Shown here one piece after another: positions 1 to 7,708 of a stretch of 64,000 nucleotides of DNA. The notes beneath the pieces were generated by a model that made no database searches, was not told the DNA's origin, and worked only from the letters and a program-made list of their open reading frames with translations. The position numbers and the translations under genes were made by a program. Numbering within the stretch: position 1 is the first letter of the stretch; the number at the start of each line of letters is the position of its first letter. Origin of the DNA: Labrenzia sp. THAF82 (GTDB lineage Bacteria > Pseudomonadota > Alphaproteobacteria > Rhizobiales > Stappiaceae); assembly GCF_009363435.1 (NCBI RefSeq), contig NZ_CP045354.1, positions 4,244,501-4,308,500 on the forward strand, written 5' to 3'.

Positions 1-1672
1 GCCTTTCAGGGGCACGTGATGCAAGACTGACAAGGGTTTGAGCATCGGTCGTGATCAGCGAATATGTTTCTGAAAGCGTGCGTTGTTCCAATACGGCTGC
101 AGTTTGGGTAGCTCCTTCCAGAACTTCGATCTTTAGCCGATTGTGAGTGGCGGTATCGTCCATATGTTCAGATGAAGAGAACTCCCAGCCCGGCCGTCTG
201 GGGTGTTCGATGACAACCGTGCGCGCATCATCAGGCGCACCTTTGATCACATAGCGCGTTTCAGCCTGCTGGAGCACAGATGCCGTTAGCAGACCGTTTG
301 CTACCTTGATTGTCGTGATCTGATTGTCGGATTTGGCCGACTGCGCAATTCTGACCTTTTTGTCGGTCGCAAAGCTCGCCATACGGCTCTCACCAGACGG
401 CATGCCATTGATCTGGGCATCGCCGACATATCCTTCGCTTTCGTCATAGACTGTCAAGATGCCCCTGGGCAGACTTGTGTCGGTTTCGTTCTTGATCAAG
501 ATTGCGGCAACTGGATGCGGCAATCCGCTTTCGGGCCGAAAAACGGAGACAGTTTCTGCGGATACGACCTTGTCAACAATCGGAGCTGATAGTGTTTCAC
601 CGCTCTCAAGGCTCACAGGCCACGGCAGCGTGAAAGAGGCAGTCACAGCACCTTCACTTGCCTCGCCAACATTGGCGTTGGCCATCTTGCGCGCCATGGG
701 TGCCGGTGCAGGAGCTGCCGCCGACAATGCGGCAATCCTTGAGCGACCGTCAAACATGGCCTCATTTTCCGCCACTTCAAATCTTGGTTCAGCGCCGGTG
801 TCCGCCGGTGGAACATATCCAGCAGAAACGTCGATCGGAACTTCACGTCGCTGTTTCCAATATAGATCATGCAAACGCTGTTTGAGAGTGACCGGTGCAC
901 CTGAAGACAAGGTGACCGTGACATCCTGCCAATCCTCACCACTGGCGTTCTCCAAAACCGCCCAGGCTTGCAGGCGGGCCGTGTCGTCAGCAAGCGTTAC
1001 AACGCGGTAGGCCGTTTTCCAAATGGGGGTTGGCACCACATAGGAAACCGCGACTTCGCGAGCCCCCTCACCCGCAACTTTCAGCGCGACAGCGCGTGCG
1101 CCGTCGGACTTGCCTCTGCCAACGGCTCCGAGTGCCTTGGCAACTTTCTGCTGTATGTCTTCGTCTAGGAACTGAATTTCCGTGTCGGCTGTCAGATCGA
1201 CACTTTTGATGCCGCCTGTGCTCAAGACAGAAACGACATTGCGCTGCCCGCTGTCTCCTTCGTCCCTTGTGGAAACGCCCAATACCAATCCTTCAACACT
1301 GGACCCCGCCTTTTCGATGAGCACATTGGTCCCTTGCAGGGCGGCCAACAAACGGGCCGGAGACTGAAGGTCATCAACCGAAAAGGGAAGGTTTTTAAAC
1401 GTCTCCGCCAGAGGATTGGGCCCCGGTAACGTGATGCCTTCCACGACTCCCTTCTCATCAAAAACAACAATACTCTTCAGAACATCGTTCACCTGATCGA
1501 GCGGCACCGTCATGTTGATCAGACCTGTGCTATCGATATCCGCCTTGCGAACGACTTCCGCCAGGCCACCGGAAGACAGTGTTATGCTGGTAATCGGACC
1601 GTTTTCTGCACTAAGGACAACACCTGGAATAGCAATAAAAAAAGCGACAGTTGAAGTAAGTCGAGACAACAT
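1..1672 (-). CDS. DUF4139 domain-containing exported protein (partial, runs off left edge)
   Basis: This reading frame starts at an ATG on the minus strand and is still open at base 1, so about 557 N-terminal residues are present and the C-terminus is missing. A signal peptide is visible (hydrophobic residues about 8-20, then an Ala-Glu junction near residue 23), so the product should be exported. The middle carries a segment of the type PTPIWKTAYRVV, which fits the DUF4139 fold (mucoidy-inhibitor/MuiA-like proteins, function poorly known). An Ala/Pro-rich linker follows, then a beta-rich part with sequence NETDTSLPRGILTVYDES. No partner gene is visible. The family assignment is from motif recognition only. 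Confidence 0.75.
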   Translation of the reverse strand, partial: MLSRLTSTVAFFIAIPGVVLSAENGPITSITLSSGGLAEVVRKADIDSTGLINMTVPLDQVNDVLKSIVVFDEKGVVEGITLPGPNPLAETFKNLPFSVDDLQSPARLLAALQGTNVLIEKAGSSVEGLVLGVSTRDEGDSGQRNVVSVLSTGGIKSVDLTADTEIQFLDEDIQQKVAKALGAVGRGKSDGARAVALKVAGEGAREVAVSYVVPTPIWKTAYRVVTLADDTARLQAWAVLENASGEDWQDVTVTLSSGAPVTLKQRLHDLYWKQRREVPIDVSAGYVPPADTGAEPRFEVAENEAMFDGRSRIAALSAAAPAPAPMARKMANANVGEASEGAVTASFTLPWPVSLESGETLSAPIVDKVVSAETVSVFRPESGLPHPVAAILIKNETDTSLPRGILTVYDESEGYVGDAQINGMPSGESRMASFATDKKVRIAQSAKSDNQITTIKVANGLLTASVLQQAETRYVIKGAPDDARTVVIEHPRRPGWEFSSSEHMDDTATHNRLKIEVLEGATQTAAVLEQRTLSETYSLITTDAQTLVSLASRAPER

Positions 1673-2119
1673 GATTGAAAAACTCCGGTCAGACGGCAAG
1701 AGGCAAAATCGATAGGCAGACAATACGGCCATTGTGGGAAATCCATGTGCCGCAGGTCACCAAATGACACTTACCAAAGCTTGAGTAGCTTCAAGGACGA
1801 AGTTCGGTTCAAACACGAGATTTCAAGCTGATCATTCAACGGAAAGATCCTGAAATATCCCAGAAGGGTCATGGTTCACTCGCAACACTGACGACCGATC
1901 CTCCTTTTGGGTTACTGTCATATCTGACAATACCACAGAGCAATCAGATGCCGTTTTCCATCTTCGATCAGGCAAATTCTGTCAGAAAATCAACCATGAC
2001 GGGCAATTTAAGCCAATTCTTCAAGCTTTAAATCGCCGGTACATGGCAAATCTTCAAATGAAAAATTTCAATAATGCTGTTCGTTGCTATTTCTTTTAAA
2101 CAAGTCCTTTGGATTAACT
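1673..2119. other. Intergenic region, no gene seen
   Basis: This stretch separates two divergent genes and must hold both promoters. I see no strong -35/-10 pair, no terminator hairpin and no coding frame with a convincing ribosome binding site. A TTG at 2084 and an ATG at 2074 open short frames here; the TTG frame only extends the next gene by 12 codons. Confidence 0.4.
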
Positions 2120-3265
2120 ATGGCCGAAACAGACGAAACAGCAGTACCTGCGGGCACTCAACTTTCGGATTGCTGCCAGGTGCTGGACGCCAAATTAAAC
2201 AACTTTATCGCAAACCAGCGCCGCGAAGGTTACGCGTCGGCCGATTTGCCGGAACTGGTTTTTGACCAATTCGGAGACACTTTGGTGAACAAGCCGCATC
2301 TGGCGAGCATCGAAGATGAACTGATCCAGGAGTTTCACAATCCCAAAAAGGGAGCTTCCGGTCGAAAGTGTGAGCTTGATGTCAAGAATTCAAAATACAA
2401 TGGCGCAAAAGGCACTGTTACGCTTCTGTCGCCGGTTATCAATTGCAACGGGATCGTAATCGGCATCGACAAGGTTGGGCACTTCTTTCAACTCGGATAC
2501 ACCATTTATAGCCGCCTGAATGGGTCAACCAGCGGCGTCGTTTTTGATCACGTTGCAGACGGGGCCGTGAAGGTCTTCAACAACTGGCTGCATTCGCGCA
2601 CGGGCAAAAGATACAAGGATCCGAGGGGGCACTTTGCGAAGGCAATTCTGACGGCGAAATATCCAAACGCGTTCAAGTTCACTCAGAAGGGCTACAATCA
2701 GAACTCCGAGATGAACAGCTTCGGCGCAGCAAACACTGGTGTCTATTCGCAGGCAGATATTTGCGCCAACAATGCGGGAGCCCAGTTTTACAAGGACCTA
2801 GAAAAAAGCGTTCCCGGCCAACGCTTCAGCTTCAGCAAATTCGTCACCAAAGACTGGAGCGAAAGATACAATCCCAGCCTCTACACTCAAGAACTTGCCG
2901 CAACCGTCTGGCCGAATATCCTCGTCATGCGCAACTGGAAAATGACGCTCTATGATCAGGGGAAAGTGAAATCACAGCTCGTTGAAAATTGTCAGTTTTC
3001 CGGAACCGGTACCAGATTCAAAGTTTCTGTCGGTCCCGCTGCCAAAGCCATGGCGAGTGGCTCTTTCGATCTCTCAACCCGCAGAGATTCAAAAGTTGCC
3101 AGACAGACCGGCCTGGTGAATGGCATCACGCTCAAGGGAAACATTCAGTTTCAGGGTGAAATGCGCCAGTTCCTGCTCAACTCCATCACGGAAAACAAAA
3201 TCGAGGGTACTTGGGGACACGGCGCTAACTCGGCCAATGGCGGCGCATGTACAATCGAAACATAG
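2120..3265 (+). CDS. Hypothetical protein, 381 aa
   Basis: I do not recognise the family. The protein begins MAETDETAVP. A TTG 36 bases upstream in the same frame could add 12 residues, but the ATG is preferred because no start has a clear Shine-Dalgarno. There is no signal peptide in the ATG version and no clear membrane segment. A motif IDKVGHFFQLGY lies near residues 113-124, and several Asn/Gly-rich stretches follow. Cysteines occur in pairs (CC near residue 18; others scattered). The C-terminal quarter (GTRFKVSVG, GSFDLS, KGNIQFQGEM, IEGTWGHG) looks like a beta-rich module. The frame is long and its codon use looks coding. Role unknown. Confidence 0.7.
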   Translation: MAETDETAVPAGTQLSDCCQVLDAKLNNFIANQRREGYASADLPELVFDQFGDTLVNKPHLASIEDELIQEFHNPKKGASGRKCELDVKNSKYNGAKGTVTLLSPVINCNGIVIGIDKVGHFFQLGYTIYSRLNGSTSGVVFDHVADGAVKVFNNWLHSRTGKRYKDPRGHFAKAILTAKYPNAFKFTQKGYNQNSEMNSFGAANTGVYSQADICANNAGAQFYKDLEKSVPGQRFSFSKFVTKDWSERYNPSLYTQELAATVWPNILVMRNWKMTLYDQGKVKSQLVENCQFSGTGTRFKVSVGPAAKAMASGSFDLSTRRDSKVARQTGLVNGITLKGNIQFQGEMRQFLLNSITENKIEGTWGHGANSANGGACTIET

Positions 3266-3388
3266 CATTGCGGCGCTGGCCGTGTATCTCTCGGATTTCA
3301 AGAAAACTGGGCATAATTTCTTAATCAAATCGTTAAGAAAGACCGCGACTGTAAGCGATCTGTTAAGTTGAAACTTACAGGAAGAACG

Positions 3389-3412
3389 ACTCAGTCACCG
3401 GTAGAGCTGAGT
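3389..3412. repeat. Small inverted repeat upstream of the Q/R-rich protein gene
   Basis: ACTCAG at 3389-3394 pairs with CTGAGT at 3407-3412 around a 12-base loop containing CACCGGT. The decamer CAGTCACCGG occurs inside this loop and again about 40 bases downstream, just before the gene start. It could be an operator or leader hairpin. No T-run follows, so it is not a normal terminator. Confidence 0.25.
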
Positions 3413-3459
3413 GATTGGCGAAATGCCTTTCACAGTCACCGGCCAAGAACCGGCATCAC

Positions 3460-3936
3460 ATGTTCATAACCTTCCTCAAATCCACCACGCTGGCGACATG
3501 CCTGATAGCGACGCTCGCAATTGTGTTTCCCGCTGAAGCCCGTCAACAGACCGACGCAACTTCAATGGACAAGACGCATGCCGACGCGCTTCGTGAGATC
3601 TTGCCCATTTGGCCAAACCGCTCACAGTCTGAAACACCCTTAAGATTTGCGCAAAGCGAAGAACTAAAGCGGCAAAAAGAGCTGCTTGAGCTGCAGCGTC
3701 AATGGATACAGCAGGAACGGCGGCGCCTCGAACAACAACGAGCCAACCAGAGAGCACGCGAGCAAAGCCTGCAACAGCGTGAGCTTCAACAGCGTCAAAG
3801 GCAAGGCCGGGCCGCGCAGAACCGTCAAAGCTACCAGCGCCAGCAATACCGCTCTCAACAATACCGCCGCGTCCGCAACCGCCCCCAACAGTATCGCCGG
3901 CAACAATTCCAGAACCAGGGATTTGTGAGGCAGTGA
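3460..3936 (+). CDS. Secreted Gln/Arg-rich low-complexity protein, 158 aa
   Basis: The ATG at 3460 gives a good signal peptide (hydrophobic residues about 8-24, cleavage after PAEA near residue 27), so this start is preferred to the TTG at 3415. From about residue 68 to the end, the mature protein is almost only Gln, Arg, Glu and Tyr, with repeats such as QQRELQQRQRQ, YRSQQYRR and RPQQYRRQQF. The first part is probably a charged coiled-coil helix and the tail is disordered and strongly basic. Such tails can bind nucleic acid, polyanionic glycan or envelope, but no function can be read from the sequence. Short basic periplasmic proteins with this look are common in Hyphomicrobiales. Confidence 0.65.
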   Translation: MFITFLKSTTLATCLIATLAIVFPAEARQQTDATSMDKTHADALREILPIWPNRSQSETPLRFAQSEELKRQKELLELQRQWIQQERRRLEQQRANQRAREQSLQQRELQQRQRQGRAAQNRQSYQRQQYRSQQYRRVRNRPQQYRRQQFQNQGFVRQ

Positions 3937-4224
3937 CAGTCGTATGTTTTCGATCTGTTTCCAATTGGCGTTTACAAGCGCAATAACTTGCGGACAACTT
4001 TAACAGGCGTCTGAGCTGTCATTGCAGGTATCGCGAAAGAAAACTACTCTTCGAACTAAATAGAGCACCTGCCCACGATCTTGTTGATCGATGTAGTTTG
4101 ATGTGTGAATTGGTGTTGCTTCGAAAGCGACTACTAACTCGACGATAAGTCGAAGGACTTTGGCTGCCCAGCGTCAAGCGGCGCTCAGCCACTGCGTGAG
4201 TTAGCCTGTCCGGGTTCGGAAGGA

Positions 4225-4923
4225 ATGAGCGGCAAAATGAGCGATTTGAAAGACGGTTCGCAGCCGCACAATGAGTATTTAGACGTGACCTATGGTCAAA
4301 AAGCGTTCACCGAATATCCCTTTGTGATGACAGCTCATTTGTGGGAAAAGTGCGGTCTGCGCCCGGGCACCAAATTGCTCGACCTTGGGTGCGGGCGCGG
4401 CGAATTTCTCAAAGGTTTTATGGCTAAGGGAGCTTCGGGTTACGGCTTCGACCAATCTGACTTGGCAAAGCAGCAGTGTCCTGAGGCTGACATTCGTGTG
4501 GGCGATTTAGAAGCGGCCCTGCCTTATGAAGACAACTATTTTGACGTTATTTACAGTAAGTCGGTTGTTGAACATTTTTATTATCCGGAAAAAATCCTCG
4601 CGGAAGCCCATCGGATACTGAAACCCGGTGGAACGATCATCACGATGACCCCCGACTGGAAATACAATGTTATCGATTTCCATAGTGATTTCACTCATCG
4701 CACCGCATTTACGATCAAGGCGATAGAAGACATCCACAAAATTACTGGTTTCAAGAACGTCGCTGGCGACAGATTCATTCAGCTACCTGTCTATTGGAAG
4801 CATCCTTGGACTGGCGCTTTGATTTGGTTGGCGCGAAATTTTACACCAGATTTCATGAAACCCAAAAACAAGTTCATTCGCTTCTCAAAAGAAGTAATGC
4901 TTATTTGTACGGCAACTAAATAG
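4225..4923 (+). CDS. Class I SAM-dependent methyltransferase
   Basis: Motif I of the Rossmann methyltransferase fold, LLDLGCGRGEF, is at residues 51-61. The acidic residue ending strand 2 (FDQSD) and the post-motif YFDVIYSKSVVEH follow, and ILKPGGTII is the usual motif III. The protein is 232 aa with a Methyltransf_11-type domain. It precedes a nonulosonic-acid gene set, so a sugar or glycan O- or N-methyltransferase is the natural guess; the acceptor is unknown. A GGAAGGA box abuts the first ATG, and a second in-frame ATG at 4237 has more normal spacing, so the true start may be four codons later. Confidence 0.85.
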   Translation: MSGKMSDLKDGSQPHNEYLDVTYGQKAFTEYPFVMTAHLWEKCGLRPGTKLLDLGCGRGEFLKGFMAKGASGYGFDQSDLAKQQCPEADIRVGDLEAALPYEDNYFDVIYSKSVVEHFYYPEKILAEAHRILKPGGTIITMTPDWKYNVIDFHSDFTHRTAFTIKAIEDIHKITGFKNVAGDRFIQLPVYWKHPWTGALIWLARNFTPDFMKPKNKFIRFSKEVMLICTATK

Positions 4924-4971
4924 TCTTATTGGCTACAATAAATTTTGGGTGAATTTGTCCGGTGCAAGATC

Positions 4972-5754
4972 TCACCAGGCGCTAAAACCGCCATCAACAT
5001 TGACTATCTGCCCGGTCATGTATCGTGAGTTGTCTGAAACAAGAAATGTCATGGCGTCAGCAATTTCTTCAGGTTCCGCCATCCGATCGAGCATGATCAG
5101 CTTACCCACCCTGCATTGAAATTCTACTGAGTGATCATTGAATACAGCGCCAGGAGCAATCGTATTGACCGTGCAGTCCCGTTTAGCCCAATAACCGGCC
5201 AGCCAGACTGTTAGTCCGTGAATTCCGGCCTTTGTCGCAGAATAGGCGCTGAAGGACTTGAAGGGCATCCCTTCATATATGTCATGGTGTGGCCCATTCA
5301 GGGCATACATCGACGCCACATTGATAAGTTTGGCTGGATACCTACCCACAATGTCGACGTCCATCTGGCGCGCGACGAGGAAAGCCCCCGTCAGATTGAC
5401 CTTCAGCGTCTTTTCCCAAGTTTCTAATTTGGTGTTAGCGAAATCTGGAAAAGGCTCCCCTCTCCCCATCAACAACTCACCTGTAACGGCCGCATTGTTG
5501 ATGACAACATTTGGAAATAAATTTTTCGTCGCCAGTGACTTGAATACTCCTGCGACTTGTTCCTCGCTGCCGACATCCAGTTCAATACAGTGAAAACAGT
5601 CGTGATCGCCATACCGATCCATCAAGCCATCATAACGCTCACCTGGTAGTTCCGAGGCAATAACTTCCATGCCGTTTTTCAGAAATTTCTCGATGTAGAC
5701 TGTACCAAGAACGCCCCCAGAGCCCGTGAGAAAGACTGTTTTCTTGTCAGCCAT
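4972..5754 (-). CDS. SDR family oxidoreductase (PtmA-like)
   Basis: A classical short-chain dehydrogenase of 260 aa. The nucleotide-binding motif TGSGGVLG is at residues 10-17, NNAAV at 86-90, and the catalytic Ser148, Tyr171 and Lys175 lie in NVASMY and YSATK. The C-terminus GQIVNVDGG is typical. It is the last gene of a three-gene minus-strand operon and overlaps the end of the cytidylyltransferase gene by 8 bases, so translation is probably coupled. In Campylobacter flagellin-glycosylation loci, ptmA (SDR) sits next to ptmB (CMP-sugar synthetase) and ptmF in a similar way. By context it modifies a nonulosonic acid or its precursor; the reaction is inferred, not shown. Confidence 0.85.
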   Translation of the reverse strand: MADKKTVFLTGSGGVLGTVYIEKFLKNGMEVIASELPGERYDGLMDRYGDHDCFHCIELDVGSEEQVAGVFKSLATKNLFPNVVINNAAVTGELLMGRGEPFPDFANTKLETWEKTLKVNLTGAFLVARQMDVDIVGRYPAKLINVASMYALNGPHHDIYEGMPFKSFSAYSATKAGIHGLTVWLAGYWAKRDCTVNTIAPGAVFNDHSVEFQCRVGKLIMLDRMAEPEEIADAMTFLVSDNSRYMTGQIVNVDGGFSAW

Positions 5755-6442
5755 TTGAGTTTTCCTTCATCAGCAGCTCAACCAGCTTAAAATCAAATTC
5801 AGAATCAATATCCACACAGCGTTCTGGGGGCATCTCATACGGGATTACGCGACCTTCAAAAAGTGATGATGCAGACCGCAAATAGGCAGGTGAAACGACA
5901 TAGGTCGAGGCAGCGTGTTCGTAAACCAATGGAGCTTGTTGTCGCGCTACTATTTTTTCTGCCAACGGTTTGGACACTTGAAGTGAGCCGTCCGTATCGA
6001 GTTCGAGCAGATTAAAATAGGGGTTCTTTCGAGCAACACAGCAGGACATTACCATATCAGGCATTTCCCGAAAAAACAGCTCTAACGCGCTATCAATATC
6101 CTTTTGTATACGTAGCGGAGACGTACAGTCCAAGTCGACAAATGCATCGGTTGAACCGATCAGATCTTCCGATTTTTTGAGAGCATCCTGCCAGACATTC
6201 CATTTCGAAGCACCGTCAGTTGCAAGATGCGTGGGACGGAGTCCAATTTCCAATGCACCTCTTCCAACTGCGTATTCGTAGAGCTCTCGATCATCCGTTG
6301 AAACTGCAACTTGTTCGACATTTTTGTTTCGCAGGAGTTGTTCCAGGGACCAGTCGATCAGTGGTTTCCCGCAAAGTACGCGAACATTTTTTCCAGGCAC
6401 GCCTTTGGAGCCTTTTCGCGCGCCGATATGGCCAAGTATCAT
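5747..6442 (-). CDS. Acylneuraminate/legionaminate cytidylyltransferase (CMP-nonulosonate synthetase)
   Basis: This enzyme activates a nine-carbon sugar acid with CTP to give the CMP-sugar donor. The ATG at 6442 gives 231 aa starting MILGHIGARKGSKGVPGKN, which matches the family signature ARxGSKGIPxKN at the extreme N-terminus. DLDCTSPLR and the C-terminal VDIDSEFDF are further family motifs. GAGG lies at good spacing before this ATG, whereas the longer open frame reaching 6508 would add 22 unmatched residues. It overlaps the upstream Gfo/Idh gene by 4 bases (ATGA) and the downstream SDR gene by 8. It is NeuA/PtmB-like; whether the sugar is sialic or legionaminic acid cannot be decided here. 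Confidence 0.9.
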   Translation of the reverse strand: MILGHIGARKGSKGVPGKNVRVLCGKPLIDWSLEQLLRNKNVEQVAVSTDDRELYEYAVGRGALEIGLRPTHLATDGASKWNVWQDALKKSEDLIGSTDAFVDLDCTSPLRIQKDIDSALELFFREMPDMVMSCCVARKNPYFNLLELDTDGSLQVSKPLAEKIVARQQAPLVYEHAASTYVVSPAYLRSASSLFEGRVIPYEMPPERCVDIDSEFDFKLVELLMKENSNG

Positions 6443-7392
6443 GTCAGATTCGCCTCTATTTGGCCGACGAACCGCCGGTGTTCCCACGCATCGACTATCG
6501 CATCGCAAGAACCTCGAACAAGGTCCATCCGTGGAATCTGCTTAGAGAAAGGCCTGTCCTGTCCTTCAGCCAAACCAATGAAATCTTTCATTAAATTGAG
6601 AAAAAGAGAGTTTCTTTCCTTCGGTAATGTTTTTGTGTCCTTCGGACCAATGCCAGAAACAACAACCGTGTTCGTCTCAAAATCGTATTCCAAGCTCTCA
6701 TGCAGCCCTTCGCAATTTCCACGTCTGACAAGATGCGGAGCAAGGTAGTCCATTTGAATTGTACATAGCCCCACCTTTTTGCCTTGCGCCGAAATAGAAG
6801 ACGCAACATCCACCCCCTTAAAGGTTGGATGCTCAAGACAAGCAACGCTGGTCACACTAAGCTCAGGGTCCAGAATACAAGCCATATCGATTTCGTGACA
6901 CAGGTCCAATAGTACCCCACCACCCTCGGGATCGGAGGCATAGCTTTCCGAAAAACACCACTCACTGCGCCACTGATTGACATCATGGCCGATTGTAAAA
7001 GTGGACCGAAAGGGGTTCGACAGTTTGAATTCCGCCAGCTTTTGAACAATTGGATGGTATCGCATCATGAAACCGACTACGGACCGCCGCTGCAGTTCCT
7101 CCGGAATGGAAAAAATCTGGTCTAGTTGATCCCTTGTGTATGCCAGGGGCTTCTCGATGTAGAGAGGCACATCATATTCAGCGCATCGCGATATGAGTTC
7201 GAAGCGGATGCGTGTTCCTGTTGCTATCACCACCGCCACGCGACTTTTCTTTTGCTTCAGCATCGCATCAAACATAAGGCTATCAAATCGACGCCAAGGG
7301 AGCAGCTCTGCTTGCTTACCAAGCGCCTTTAGGTTGTCGAAGTGCCTTTTGCCGATGGATCCCGCACCGACGACGACATAGGTAAATTCCAT
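6439..7392 (-). CDS. Gfo/Idh/MocA family oxidoreductase (PtmF-like context)
   Basis: NAD(P)-dependent sugar oxidoreductase of 317 aa. The N-terminal Rossmann motif GAGSIGKRH is at residues 9-17. The family signature EKPLA follows (YIEKPLAYTRDQLDQI), and the second domain carries GGVLLDLCHEIDMA, where the His is the usual catalytic position. It is the first gene of the minus operon and overlaps the CMP-sugar synthetase gene by 4 bases. A Gfo/Idh-type gene next to a CMP-nonulosonate synthetase and SDR recalls ptmF-ptmB-ptmA. The substrate is probably a free or UDP-activated amino sugar or a nonulosonate; this is inference from neighbours. Confidence 0.88.
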   Translation of the reverse strand: MEFTYVVVGAGSIGKRHFDNLKALGKQAELLPWRRFDSLMFDAMLKQKKSRVAVVIATGTRIRFELISRCAEYDVPLYIEKPLAYTRDQLDQIFSIPEELQRRSVVGFMMRYHPIVQKLAEFKLSNPFRSTFTIGHDVNQWRSEWCFSESYASDPEGGGVLLDLCHEIDMACILDPELSVTSVACLEHPTFKGVDVASSISAQGKKVGLCTIQMDYLAPHLVRRGNCEGLHESLEYDFETNTVVVSGIGPKDTKTLPKERNSLFLNLMKDFIGLAEGQDRPFSKQIPRMDLVRGSCDAIVDAWEHRRFVGQIEANLT

Positions 7393-7708
7393 TGTCTTTT
7401 CCCAATTCGATTCGGTCCTGGGCAGAATCGATGCTTCACATACGGATCATTTCATCAATGAAGTATGGTTCGAAGCTATCCATTCGGTCGTGCCACAGAT
7501 TTTTTCGTCAAAATGCATATCTGAAGCACTTCACTCCGACTGTTAAAGTTAGTGGCGAACTAATACTGGCAGCAATAAAACACCCTTCCTCCAAGAAAAC
7601 TGCGGATAGACGAGTGAAACCTGCTCGAAATCTGTTTTTGTTTTTCCTGCACTGATAAGCTTCTACCGGTAATCAGTGTTTCGTAAAAAATACGGACAAG
7701 TCTCCTAC
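7393..7708. other. Divergent intergenic region
   Basis: The region lies between the minus-strand sugar operon and the plus-strand TPR gene and should contain both promoters. It is AT-rich by eye. No hairpin terminator, tRNA or coding frame with a ribosome binding site was found. A GTG at 7676 opens the TPR frame 33 bases before the preferred ATG. Confidence 0.35.

Noticed and set aside
3476-3997. 173-aa minus-strand Ala/Gly/Val-rich frame
   Set aside because: Reverse complement of a CAA/CGC-repeat coding region; low complexity is an artefact of the opposite strand.
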